Source: a virus
Direction: 5' to 3' (one strand)
IMG/VR virus record: IMGVR_UViG_3300042472_000688
Span: 1-32,080 of that record
DNA: 32,080 nt
How positions within the stretch are numbered: the stretch's first letter is position 1; every line of letters starts with the position of its first letter. Under the pieces are notes generated by a model. It did not search any database and had not been told where the DNA came from. It saw nothing but the letters and a program-made list of their open reading frames with translations. This document shows, in pieces, positions 22,431 to 30,861 of this stretch. The position numbers were made by a program, and so were the translations under genes.

Positions 22431-22456
22431 ATATAACGTGTTTAATTTATAATTTG
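22431..22456 (-). promoter_or_regulatory. Late promoter element L2 (CAAA-N13-ACGTTATAT)
   Basis: CAAA (22456-22453), 13 bases, ACGTTATAT (22439-22431) on the minus strand, with AAAATGCAAA as extended upstream half. The start codon of the protease follows after only 4 bases, so the mRNA leader would be very short or absent. Confidence 0.7.
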
Positions 22457-22464
22457 CATTTTTA

Positions 22465-24456
22465 TTACAAAGATGCAGTACTTACTATGTTTCTATTCAA
22501 TCCTTGTTGAGTTGTAACATCGTTTGCAACAACAAATGCTTTGACAGGTGGTTGGTCAACCATTGTCGATGCTAATTGATTAACTCCACTACTTGCAACA
22601 ACATTCGAACTTGGCATTGATTGTTGAGGTGCAGATATACTTGGAGTTGCACCACCACCACTTGCACCCGGAACTTTGGTAGCCAAAATGTCTTTTACTG
22701 CCTTGAACCCTGTGACCGCCGCCATTGCTACTGCCGGTATAGCCATTGGATAACCTAACTTCAATCCTGCAGTAATACCGGTATAAGTGTTAATCAAAGC
22801 ACTTGCTACTGCCATTGCTTTTCCTGCAACAGTATTCTTTCCAATTAGATCCTGTGCAATATCCATACTTTGTGAAACTGCCTTCAAAACATTTTCTGTT
22901 GCTTGTGCCTTCTTTTCATCAATCTGTTGTTGAGCATCAGCAGTTGCTTTATGAATAGCAATTCTTTGTTGGTCTGTTAGTGTTTTATCTTCTAACAATA
23001 ATGCTTCTCTTTGATTAATCAGTTCTCTTTGCATTTCAAAACTAACTTCATCTTCTGCAAGTTTGTTTTCTATTTCAAGTAACTTTTCGTCTTTCTCCTT
23101 CTGTGCTTTTTCTGCATCTAACTGTGCAATTAATTGTTCAGCATTTTGTTTTATCTGAATTTTCTGTTGCTCGGTTAAAGTTTTGTCTTCTAATGAAATT
23201 GCTTCCTGCTCTGCAATTATTTCACGCTTTCTTTGGAACGAAGTGTCCAAATCAGCCATTTCGTTTGTTAGTCCTAACTGTCTTTCTGCTTTATCCTTTT
23301 CGTATTTTTCTTTGGCAAGTTTTTCATTTAATTCAGTTTGGAGTTTTGCGTATATCTCTCCGTGTTCTTGCATCAATTTAGTTACATCAGCACCTCTTTT
23401 TTTGAGTGCTTCAATCTCTTCTAAATCACGTTGCTTTTGAAGGTCTAACTTTTGTTGTTCTGACTTTGCTTCTATATCACGTAACTTTTCAAACTTACCT
23501 TTTTCTAAATCGGCAATCTCCTTATTAAATGCTTCTCTCTCTTCAAGTTCTTTCTTTCTTTTGGCTTCTGCTTCTTCGTTTGCTTTGTCTCTTGCTTCCT
23601 TTTGTTTTGCCAACAATTCTTTTTGCTTTTCTAATGCTTCTTGCTCGGATTCTGTTAATTGTTTTGTTCCTTCTCCAAATTTTTTCATTGAATCTTTGAA
23701 GGTATCTCCTGCTTTGCCAAATGAACCCGATACTTTATCTATTCCACCGGTAACTTTATCTGCATCAAGTGTAAAAATTCCTTCCAATATTTGCATAGCA
23801 CCACCACCGGCTTCTTTTAGGAATGTAAAGTAAGCCATCATTCCTGCATACACTCCACCAATAGCCTTCTGAACATAAGGTAGTGCTTCCATTGCCAAAT
23901 CCATAAAGACATCAACCAATGGTTCTATCACTTTGAAAATACCATAAGTGATTTTCTTTAATCCATCAAACAAAGGTTGTATCTTTTTCATCGCAACTTC
24001 ATTGCCCGAAAATGCAGAAACCAATCCACCAAGTAATGCTACAATCAATCCAATTCCTGTTGCTTTCAATGCACCACCAAATGATGAGGTTGCAGTTTCG
24101 GCACCACGTATTCCTTTACCTAACATACCAAGTATGCCGGGTGCATTTTCCATTTGTCCTAAAAAGTCATCATTGGTTTTTTTAGCATCGCCAATCGCAT
24201 CTTCCATATCTCGTATGGACATAGACAATTTGTCAAACTCTTTTGTACCAACTGCGGTGTTCATCATCTCCCTTTTTAACTTTTTCAAGTTCATTATGGA
24301 AGGTTCGAGGTCCATCGTTGAACCAACAGTCTTTAAGTCTTCGTTTGTTTCTTTTACACCATTTCCTAAATTGTCAAGTGCATTGTCGAGTTTTTTGATA
24401 CTTGAAACTGCACTATCGGTTTCAACCTTAATCTTTACTTCTATATCTTGTGCCAT
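22465..24456 (-). CDS. Tail tape measure protein
   Basis: A 663-residue, mostly helical protein with coiled coils. Hydrophobic segments lie at about residues 133-149 and 544-590, and a long charged coiled coil spans 270-520, the layout of tape measure proteins that set tail length and help DNA delivery. Two diverged repeats of about 43 residues (408-452 and 474-518) share LEDKTLTxQQ. By the usual 1.5 angstrom per residue the tail would be near 100 nm (family rule, not measured). The start is coupled to the upstream small gene by TAATG. No lysozyme or peptidase domain was noticed. Confidence 0.85.
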   Translation of the reverse strand: MAQDIEVKIKVETDSAVSSIKKLDNALDNLGNGVKETNEDLKTVGSTMDLEPSIMNLKKLKREMMNTAVGTKEFDKLSMSIRDMEDAIGDAKKTNDDFLGQMENAPGILGMLGKGIRGAETATSSFGGALKATGIGLIVALLGGLVSAFSGNEVAMKKIQPLFDGLKKITYGIFKVIEPLVDVFMDLAMEALPYVQKAIGGVYAGMMAYFTFLKEAGGGAMQILEGIFTLDADKVTGGIDKVSGSFGKAGDTFKDSMKKFGEGTKQLTESEQEALEKQKELLAKQKEARDKANEEAEAKRKKELEEREAFNKEIADLEKGKFEKLRDIEAKSEQQKLDLQKQRDLEEIEALKKRGADVTKLMQEHGEIYAKLQTELNEKLAKEKYEKDKAERQLGLTNEMADLDTSFQRKREIIAEQEAISLEDKTLTEQQKIQIKQNAEQLIAQLDAEKAQKEKDEKLLEIENKLAEDEVSFEMQRELINQREALLLEDKTLTDQQRIAIHKATADAQQQIDEKKAQATENVLKAVSQSMDIAQDLIGKNTVAGKAMAVASALINTYTGITAGLKLGYPMAIPAVAMAAVTGFKAVKDILATKVPGASGGGATPSISAPQQSMPSSNVVASSGVNQLASTMVDQPPVKAFVVANDVTTQQGLNRNIVSTASL
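22903..23235 (-). repeat. Internal protein repeats in the tape measure
   Basis: Residues 408-452 and 474-518 align: both contain R-E-h-I/h-x-x-x-E-A, then LEDKTLT-x-QQ, and end in E/D-K-A-Q. The repeat probably arose by duplication and changes tail length in steps. Confidence 0.6.
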
Positions 24457-24602
24457 TACTTGCTATTTTTAAGATTCATTTTTGCCTGTTTTAAGGCTTC
24501 TTTTATTGTCGTAGGTAGTTTGTGTTTCCCTTTAGCAATTTGAATGTATTTACTATCTGTTTTTAAGTCTAATTTGAGTATTTCTAATATTTGTTGTATC
24601 AT
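24456..24602 (-). CDS. Small hypothetical protein, 48 aa, before the tape measure
   Basis: A 48-residue basic helical protein from ATG 24602 (begins MIQQILEILKLDLKTDSKYI). It is tightly packed between the tail-tip gene and the tape measure, with a TAATG coupling to the latter. A longer frame from 24650 would overlap the upstream gene and was not chosen. Function unknown. Confidence 0.55.
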   Translation of the reverse strand: MIQQILEILKLDLKTDSKYIQIAKGKHKLPTTIKEALKQAKMNLKNSK

Positions 24603-24606
24603 AATT

Positions 24607-27441
24607 CTATAATTTAAAGTCCCAACCATCTGTAATTCTAATTCCATCAATTATATGTCTTTGAGGTACCAATGCAGTTTTCTGTTTAAATGAAATTCTA
24701 TTCGGTACAATAATACTACCTAAAGTAACTTCTAACTCCGGTGTGAAAAAATCTGAAAATGGATTATTCGGTGGAATAGTTTGGTCTTCTCTTCTTATAA
24801 ATACTCCAACTTTATTAGTTGTTCTATCGTGTCTTACAATTATCAAATATGTTTTATTTGTATTAAGAGGATAAGGCATACTTACATCGGGTGCATTATT
24901 TGATTGTTCTGATAAACCTAATGTAAACAATCCGGGTATTGTAGAAGTTGCAAATATCTTTCCTTTTCCACCACCACTATTTTCAGATATGTCGAAAAAA
25001 TGTGAAGCAGTAGAAACAAATGAATTATCAAATGAAGGTCTAAACATAAATGCTATAAAAGTTTGATTTGATGCAATCGGAGTAAAAAGATGGTCAACAT
25101 CCATAGGGTTTGTACCATATTGAATTGTCATTGATTTGCCAACACCTGTACTTTTATAATCTCTAAAATACAATGGACTTGTTCCAACCAAAACCGGTAC
25201 ATTAGTATTACTACCAATCCAACCACCTTGACCTACTAATTGAGTTCCACTTACATAATCAAAGTCTTCAACAAAAATTGTATTTACAAAATAAGAAGCA
25301 GTTCTTAAATCTGTAATTAGATCCATACTTACATCAAGTGTAGTCAAATCAGCAGTAAAGTTATTTATGATGTACTTTTTGTCTTTTATTCTAACTCTAT
25401 TGTATAATTTTAACTTTGACAATATTTTTAATGGAAGTCTTGCCTTTAGTTTAACAATTCTTGCTTTCTTGTTGTATATGTTTGACAAGTAATTTAGATA
25501 AAAATTCTGATACAATGAATTCGCAGACAATCCATCTGTAAACAATGATGTTTCAGCACCAAAATTTAATGAAAACGGTTCGTTACCAAAAACATATTCA
25601 CTACCCATAGCATTATATCTGTCGTAATTTACTGTTGAAGTGCCATCATTAAACCAAAAATTATTGGTATCAGTTACATTACTTGCGAGTAAATTATTCG
25701 TGTTGTAATCATACAGTATTACAGGTTTTGGCTTAACAGGTTGAAGGTTGTTATTCAAACAATAACCTATAACTAAAGATGCTTTTAATTTTGTCCATAA
25801 TGGATTTTCAAATGGTAACTGAACTGTGTATTCTGCTTCATCATTATCATACGCTTGAACCAAATCTCCATACGAAATACCATTTCTTCCCAAATATAAT
25901 TGTGAAAAATATGTTTCGCTTTTCGTGTACTTATAGGCAACTTTCTTGTACCATTTAACCCTATCAACTGTTATTGAATCGTCAACTATGTAATCTCCAA
26001 TGTCAATTACTTCTCCTAACGAATAATAAGTGTCAAGAGGTTCTATCAAATAAGTTCCGGCAGTTTCAACATACAAAGTGAGGTTAAATTGTTTTAGTAA
26101 TCCACTAAAAAAATCTTCTAATTTTATTTCGGGCATTATTGATGTAATATCAACTTTTGAAATAAAAGTATAGTTTGAAATTGATACTATTGTATCTTCC
26201 CATACTTGTGTCGGGAAACTACTGTAAGTAGATTGATAACGAAACTGTACATTTGTCAAAGCAACATCAATTTCACAACTAAATTTATAAGTATAAGCAC
26301 CTTCGGGTATTACACTTGCATTTTCAGTAAAAACTGAAAAGTTTGGCAATGCTACTGCATAAATATATCCATAAGTAGGATTGCTTATTACTGTTGATTG
26401 AACAAGACTTACACTTTTACCATTATAAAAAATTTCAAACCAAAACTTTTTACCTACTGCAGAAAGTGGAGTTCTTGCACTAAAAGTTGCATTACAAAGC
26501 ATTGGACCAAGACCAACATAGGGAGTTGGATTTACATAAAAAAAAGTGTTTGTTGCAACATCCCAAGTTGAAATTGCTCTTCCAAGATAATAGGTAACTG
26601 CAGTCGAAATAAATGTAGAACCAATATACAATGGTGCAAAAACATCACTGTTCTTTAACCATAAAAAAGCATTAACAAATCGAGGGTTGTTCATAAAACT
26701 ACCTTTGAATTTTATTCCAAATTGAGTCTCCATCATTTTGAATAAAGCCACTAATCTAATTGCCGGAAACAACTCTGTCCATATCATTGGGGTTGAACTG
26801 CTATTAACTATATCATCAACTCCACCGGTTTTTGACCATTTTCTTAATGAACTAATCAAAGGGAATTTTATATCATCATTGTTTCCAACAAATACCTTGT
26901 TCTTTACTACTGTTCCGGTGTAACCAAAATTGTAATCTTTGTTTACATTCAAATCTTTTAACAATAAACCATTAAACAAGTCTTTTAACGAAACTAATTG
27001 TCCAAAGAAGGTTAAGGTATAACTTTGTGGTTTTCTTTCTTTAATTGCACTTGATTCTAACTGTATCAATCCATTTCTGTAAACTTGACCATCTAAAGTG
27101 ATGTATGCAGAATATCTTATTCTTGAATCAAATCCATTATCAATTTTGTTTTCATACCAATGACTGAAAATTTTGTTGTTATTATCACTTGCCGGAACTG
27201 TAAAAGATTGACTAAAATCTGTCAAAGTTTTGGATATGTCTGATATGTCGGCAACTGCAGAAGTTACTGAAATCTTTTCATCATCAAACAAATCTAATCT
27301 TTGATAATCTATTGTACTTGTAACTAAATTAGTTGCATCAGCAGTCTTTAAGGTTGTATCAGCAGTCTTCAATGTAGTATCAGCAGTAAAAGCAACTTCT
27401 TCTGTTATTGGTACTTTGATGTATATTGCTACTATTATCAT
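24607..27441 (-). CDS. Large tail-tip protein with C-terminal lectin-like domain
   Basis: A 944-residue tail protein. Around residues 47-90, LDLFDDEKISVTSAVADISD is followed by a Ser/Thr-rich strand series. This is the signature of Bacteroidetes phage tail hub/baseplate proteins. The middle has many aromatic beta segments. Residues 723-944 (from FVEDFDYVSG) look like a LamG/concanavalin-type beta sandwich, the type used to bind sugars on the host surface. Near the N-terminus a TADTTLK heptapeptide is repeated. It is placed between another tail protein and the tape measure, so receptor binding at the tail tip is the most likely role. Confidence 0.65.
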   Translation of the reverse strand: MIIVAIYIKVPITEEVAFTADTTLKTADTTLKTADATNLVTSTIDYQRLDLFDDEKISVTSAVADISDISKTLTDFSQSFTVPASDNNNKIFSHWYENKIDNGFDSRIRYSAYITLDGQVYRNGLIQLESSAIKERKPQSYTLTFFGQLVSLKDLFNGLLLKDLNVNKDYNFGYTGTVVKNKVFVGNNDDIKFPLISSLRKWSKTGGVDDIVNSSSTPMIWTELFPAIRLVALFKMMETQFGIKFKGSFMNNPRFVNAFLWLKNSDVFAPLYIGSTFISTAVTYYLGRAISTWDVATNTFFYVNPTPYVGLGPMLCNATFSARTPLSAVGKKFWFEIFYNGKSVSLVQSTVISNPTYGYIYAVALPNFSVFTENASVIPEGAYTYKFSCEIDVALTNVQFRYQSTYSSFPTQVWEDTIVSISNYTFISKVDITSIMPEIKLEDFFSGLLKQFNLTLYVETAGTYLIEPLDTYYSLGEVIDIGDYIVDDSITVDRVKWYKKVAYKYTKSETYFSQLYLGRNGISYGDLVQAYDNDEAEYTVQLPFENPLWTKLKASLVIGYCLNNNLQPVKPKPVILYDYNTNNLLASNVTDTNNFWFNDGTSTVNYDRYNAMGSEYVFGNEPFSLNFGAETSLFTDGLSANSLYQNFYLNYLSNIYNKKARIVKLKARLPLKILSKLKLYNRVRIKDKKYIINNFTADLTTLDVSMDLITDLRTASYFVNTIFVEDFDYVSGTQLVGQGGWIGSNTNVPVLVGTSPLYFRDYKSTGVGKSMTIQYGTNPMDVDHLFTPIASNQTFIAFMFRPSFDNSFVSTASHFFDISENSGGGKGKIFATSTIPGLFTLGLSEQSNNAPDVSMPYPLNTNKTYLIIVRHDRTTNKVGVFIRREDQTIPPNNPFSDFFTPELEVTLGSIIVPNRISFKQKTALVPQRHIIDGIRITDGWDFKL
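27337..27387 (-). repeat. 21-base tandem repeat in the tail-tip gene
   Basis: Two full and one partial copy of a 21-base unit (27337-27357, 27358-27378, then 27379-27387) encode TADTTLK-TADTTLK-TADATNL at residues 19-39. The frame is kept, so copy number can change without breaking the gene. Confidence 0.8.
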
Positions 27442-28580
27442 TAAATTATAGTATTTACAAGTTGGAATTTATACTCGAATTCTATTTCGTAATTGATATT
27501 CTTTTCTTTCAAGTGTGTCTTCATTACTGAAGTTTTTGTCTTTACAATTACCGGAAGTTTGTCAAGTACTATTACCTCACTTAATAACAATTCTGTTATC
27601 AAATTTTGGAATAGACTTTCACTTACAAATCCGGTATTACATTTTATTGATTTGTTACCATTTGTATTGAATGTCTGTTTTTGTCCTTTCAATGGATTAT
27701 AATAGAAACTTTTAGCCGACAAATTGTAATCAGTTGATTTGGTAGTAATACTTTCCTCGTTTGCTCTTAAAAACCAAATATTCTCCCAACCACCCATTCT
27801 ATTAATAAATGAACAAAGTAGTGGTTTATACTTACTATTACAATCCGGTTCTATTGTTCTTCGCCATAACAAGTCAAAAACTCCCGGAACTGAACTTGAA
27901 AATAAACCAACTTGATATGGACCACCATAAGTGTACAAAGCATTATACAATGGAATTTTAATAAATTCAACTGCATTTGTAAAACTATAACTAATAGTAG
28001 ATTGAAATTCTGTTGGCGAATAGTAATTTATATAATAACCTGTTCCTTCTACTCTTTGTATTATTACATTTACATAAGGTTGCAATGTAGCACTTTTATC
28101 CAATGGCATTGTTTGATTTTCTTCTACATAAGTCCAAGTAGTTGGAGATGTAATTGTAATATCACTTGTCAAAGGAACAACCGAATTTTCTATGGAAGCA
28201 TTTACTCCTTGCAAATATTCTGTGTAACCATTTACAATTATGAATGTTTCTTCTACTCCAACTTCAACCCAATTTCCAAATATTGCAGAAAAGATTGTCT
28301 TCTTATATTTTTTAACTTTTGCATAAGCCCACATATTTGAACTTTCTGTTGCGTTCAAGTAATCCGGAATGATGTTTTCTACAAACTCAACTGACTGATT
28401 TGCAATATCATATATTGTTTCTCTTTGATTTGTCGAAGCAATTAATTGAGTAAAAGTATAAGTTGGAAATACCGGTACAGTTTGACCATTTGTCCAAAGG
28501 TACAATTCAAGTTTGGTTTCTATTTGGTCTGCTTCATTTATGATTATTGAATACGGACTTCTTCCAAATATTATTTTCAT
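27441..28580 (-). CDS. Tail protein, 379 aa
   Basis: A 379-residue beta-rich protein beginning MKIIFGRSPYSIIINEADQI, the start pattern of a Bacteroidetes phage tail protein family found before the large hub protein (S-P-Y/F-x-I-x-x-x-E-x-x-Q and later ...NISxYV-like). It is likely the distal tail or baseplate component. It starts with an ATGA overlap and ends in a TAATG overlap with the hub gene. Confidence 0.6.
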   Translation of the reverse strand: MKIIFGRSPYSIIINEADQIETKLELYLWTNGQTVPVFPTYTFTQLIASTNQRETIYDIANQSVEFVENIIPDYLNATESSNMWAYAKVKKYKKTIFSAIFGNWVEVGVEETFIIVNGYTEYLQGVNASIENSVVPLTSDITITSPTTWTYVEENQTMPLDKSATLQPYVNVIIQRVEGTGYYINYYSPTEFQSTISYSFTNAVEFIKIPLYNALYTYGGPYQVGLFSSSVPGVFDLLWRRTIEPDCNSKYKPLLCSFINRMGGWENIWFLRANEESITTKSTDYNLSAKSFYYNPLKGQKQTFNTNGNKSIKCNTGFVSESLFQNLITELLLSEVIVLDKLPVIVKTKTSVMKTHLKEKNINYEIEFEYKFQLVNTII

Positions 28581-29098
28581 CTGTTAAAATTTGACTTAAT
28601 TAAAAAATCTATTGTGTTTTGTATGTCTAATCCAAATTTGCTTTGTATAAGCGTTGGTAAACTTCTGTAATTCTTATCTACTGCATCTGTTAAAAAGTGG
28701 CTTGGCTTAATACCATTATTGAAAATACTTCTTGCAATGGCAAACTGCAATCCCTTTCGTGTTTGAAAGTGTCCTTTGTCATTACGTGGTGCAATACCTC
28801 TTTTTACTATCCAACCATCCAATGCAGAAGGTGGTGGCATCTTATTCGTGTAACTATACGGAGTGTTATACTTTACTTTTACTCCACTTACACCCTTGTC
28901 AACAAATGCACCATAAGGCATCATCTGAATGTTCAATTCTAATGACTTGTTAGTAACTTTGATGTTATTAACCTTCATACTGTTCAGTAACTTACCACTT
29001 GCAACTTTATTCCTTGAAGTCAAATTAGTTTTTGCATCTGCAACTACCTTTTCTGCAAAGTCTTCTAATGCTTTTTGTAAATTACTTGTGTCTAACAT
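28577..29098 (-). CDS. HK97 gp10-like tail completion protein
   Basis: A 173-residue protein resembling the HK97-gp10 family. The N-terminal helix LQKALEDFAEKVVADAKTN is followed by TSRNKVASGKLLNSM, a beta segment with YGAFVDKGVSG (82-92) and a basic, glycine-containing C-terminal half ending in helical PSHFLTDAV. These proteins join the tail to the head. It overlaps both neighbours by a few bases. Confidence 0.65.
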   Translation of the reverse strand: MLDTSNLQKALEDFAEKVVADAKTNLTSRNKVASGKLLNSMKVNNIKVTNKSLELNIQMMPYGAFVDKGVSGVKVKYNTPYSYTNKMPPPSALDGWIVKRGIAPRNDKGHFQTRKGLQFAIARSIFNNGIKPSHFLTDAVDKNYRSLPTLIQSKFGLDIQNTIDFLIKSNFNR

Positions 29099-29592
29099 TT
29101 GTTTATATCATTTGGTACTGTCAATGTGAAGGTAGTTTGATAACCGGCAATCATATTTTCCATCTCTTTATTCACAACGTCTGAAATTGGATTACCTTCC
29201 AACTCCCAACCATTCAAATAGATTGTACTTGACTTCATTCTTGCAACTGCTCTGTTTATCACATACAACTGATTTGTCAAAACATAGATTAGATTATCAT
29301 TGCCATATCCGGAACTTTTAGGTTGCTGAATATTGTTACTTGGCAATTCTTTTGAAACATTAACAATATCAAGATTGAAAACTGTCATCTGAAAAGCTAA
29401 ACTATTTTCATTATGAGTAACACTTTCAACAGTAATATGAGCCATAGGAAATATGGTCATCTTTGCTAAATCTATCTCTGTCAATGTTCCAATAGTAACT
29501 GTGTTACAAAAAGCATTTGACAAGAATTCATCTCTTATCACATTGATTACTCGATACAATGCTTCTACTCCTTTTAATTTATCTACTGCCAT
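29092..29592 (-). CDS. Tail terminator-like protein, 166 aa
   Basis: A 166-residue protein whose pattern (helical N-terminus, then AHITVESVTHNENSLAFQMT followed by VFNLDIV) resembles tail terminator or neck proteins: two helices and a sheet ending in a hydrophobic D. It sits just before the gp10-like gene, a usual pairing. The motif evidence is modest, so the exact role is inferred. Confidence 0.5.
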   Translation of the reverse strand: MAVDKLKGVEALYRVINVIRDEFLSNAFCNTVTIGTLTEIDLAKMTIFPMAHITVESVTHNENSLAFQMTVFNLDIVNVSKELPSNNIQQPKSSGYGNDNLIYVLTNQLYVINRAVARMKSSTIYLNGWELEGNPISDVVNKEMENMIAGYQTTFTLTVPNDINKC

Positions 29593-29852
29593 TTCTTCTT
29601 TTTATTTTTTCTAATTCTTGTTGGTCTTTCTTTGCTTTATCTATATTGTAACATAACTTCTTCAAACATAGGTGCATAGGTAAATTGATTACTTCTTCAA
29701 TTTTTGTAACATCTCCGAGAGAGAGTTCATCGACTGTTGCAAACCAACCCCATTCTCGACTAAATTCAGTTGATTCTTGAACTTCATCTCCGTGTCTTCC
29801 AAAGACTTGGTGATAGCTATCACACAATCCATTCCTAAATTCCAAAAAAAAA
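29579..29852 (-). CDS. Tail assembly chaperone, second frame (reached by -1 frameshift)
   Basis: An 88-codon frame that overlaps the upstream chaperone gene for over 150 bases in the -1 phase and has no ATG in the overlap; its first ATG lies far inside at MHLCL. The sequence EFSREWGWFATVDELSLGDV with the C-terminal helix KAKKDQQELEKIKRR is what gpT-type extensions of such chaperones look like in Bacteroidetes phages. The run of nine T (29852-29844) contains the slippery heptamer T-TTT-TTT (29851-29845) in the right phase. A frameshifted product would be 253 residues. It overlaps the next gene by 14 bases. The frameshift is inferred; a homopolymer sequencing error is the alternative. Confidence 0.65.
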
Positions 29853-30339
29853 CCATTGAGCCAACTACTGCTTCTAATGTCATTTCTTTTAAGTATGCGT
29901 GATACTTATCTCCTTCATACTCCCCTACATTGTATCTTCCTTGCTTGTCTTCTTGAAGGATTGGTCTATACAATACTCCCATAGCAATGTGCATCGTTTC
30001 CCAATTAGAAATATTGTCATTCAAATCTAAAAATTCTCCCCATTTCATTGTGTCCAAATTAGGAAGCCAACCAAATTTTAGATCCTTTACTGTGAACTTT
30101 TCAGTTAAGTCCGGTTCTAATCTTAACACATCATCAATCAATCTTGAAATCTTCCATATATCTACCATTTCAATATTCAATACTTCTTGAACTGATATTC
30201 CACAAATAGTTGAAATCTTACTATTCATTAAATCTGTTTCAGTTGCATTACTTGAATCTAATCTTTTTAACTCTTTCTGATATTCTTGGTATGCTTTTAA
30301 CTTGATGTCTTTTAGTGATGTTGGAACTGATACTTTCAT
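29689..30339 (-). CDS. Tail assembly chaperone, first frame
   Basis: A 216-residue protein starting MKVSVPTSLKDIKLKAYQEY, an opening typical of Bacteroidetes phage tail assembly chaperones. Its C-terminus NLVENGVGLQQSMNSLSEML also matches the common ending of the unshifted form, so this frame is genuine and not an error. The ATG at 30339 was chosen over upstream in-frame codons because late element L1 ends 18 bases before it. A -1 frameshift at nine T (29852-29844) would yield the longer form. Confidence 0.7.
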   Translation of the reverse strand: MKVSVPTSLKDIKLKAYQEYQKELKRLDSSNATETDLMNSKISTICGISVQEVLNIEMVDIWKISRLIDDVLRLEPDLTEKFTVKDLKFGWLPNLDTMKWGEFLDLNDNISNWETMHIAMGVLYRPILQEDKQGRYNVGEYEGDKYHAYLKEMTLEAVVGSMVFFWNLGMDCVIAITKSLEDTEMKFKNQLNLVENGVGLQQSMNSLSEMLQKLKK

Positions 30340-30357
30340 ATTGCTTCTAAATTTGTT

Positions 30358-30383
30358 ATATAACGTAACTTTTGTGTTTTTTG
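30358..30383 (-). promoter_or_regulatory. Late promoter element L1 (CAAA-N13-ACGTTATAT)
   Basis: CAAA (30383-30380), 13 bases, ACGTTATAT (30366-30358) on the minus strand. The lower half extends to the palindrome GTTATATAAC. It lies just after the RadC-unit terminator and 18 bases before the first tail gene, so it should start the whole late block. Confidence 0.7.
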
Positions 30384-30403
30384 ATAGGAATGTTTGCCAT
30401 AAC

Positions 30404-30427
30404 AAAAAAGGCATCGTTAAATGCCTT
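30404..30427 (-). terminator. Intrinsic terminator after the RadC-like gene
   Basis: Minus strand AAGGCAT / ATGCCTT, a 7-base-pair perfect stem with a 6-base loop, followed by six T (30409-30404). It ends the P4 unit before the late block. Confidence 0.9.
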
Positions 30428-30450
30428 GATTTGTAGTTGTGCTATTTGGT

Positions 30451-30861
30451 TTATTCTACCGATGAATAGCCATCTTTGGTAATTATCATACTGTCGAGCA
30501 GTTGAATGTCAAATACCTGCAATCCTTCTCTAATCTTTTTTGTAATTTGTATGTCTGCATTGGAACAATTCAAATTGCCACTCGGATGGTTGTGTGCAAG
30601 TATTACTCCTGTTGCAAGACTTTCAATCGCATACTTTGCTACAATTCTTGTGTCAACTACTGTTCCTGTGATACCACCTTGACTGATTTTTGCGTACCCT
30701 ATTGTGAGGTTTGAATTGTTCAAAAGTAGAATGAAGCAACTTTCGAAGATTTCGATGTCATCTCCATAGAATTTTCGTACTACCTGTTCAGCATCTTTAA
30801 TGTTATTAATCTTGACTGCAGGGAATTCTGTCTGCAGTCGTTTCAATTCAAATTTTACCAT
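30451..30861 (-). CDS. RadC-like JAB-domain protein
   Basis: A 136-residue protein containing the JAB/MPN metalloprotease-type motif ILAHNHPSGNLNCSNAD (H90, H92, D103) with an upstream glutamate E40, the full metal-binding set of the RadC family. It lacks the helix-hairpin-helix domain of full-length RadC. Short RadC-like proteins are common on phages, plasmids and integrative elements, with uncertain function (anti-restriction or repair). The ATG at 30861 gives a TAATG overlap with the upstream stop; an earlier start at 30888 is less likely. Confidence 0.8.
   Translation of the reverse strand: MVKFELKRLQTEFPAVKINNIKDAEQVVRKFYGDDIEIFESCFILLLNNSNLTIGYAKISQGGITGTVVDTRIVAKYAIESLATGVILAHNHPSGNLNCSNADIQITKKIREGLQVFDIQLLDSMIITKDGYSSVE

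Noticed and set aside
29579-29845. Independent gene starting with TTG at 29845
   Set aside because: The codon is the slipped TTG of the T run. The position and phase fit a frameshift extension much better than a separate start.
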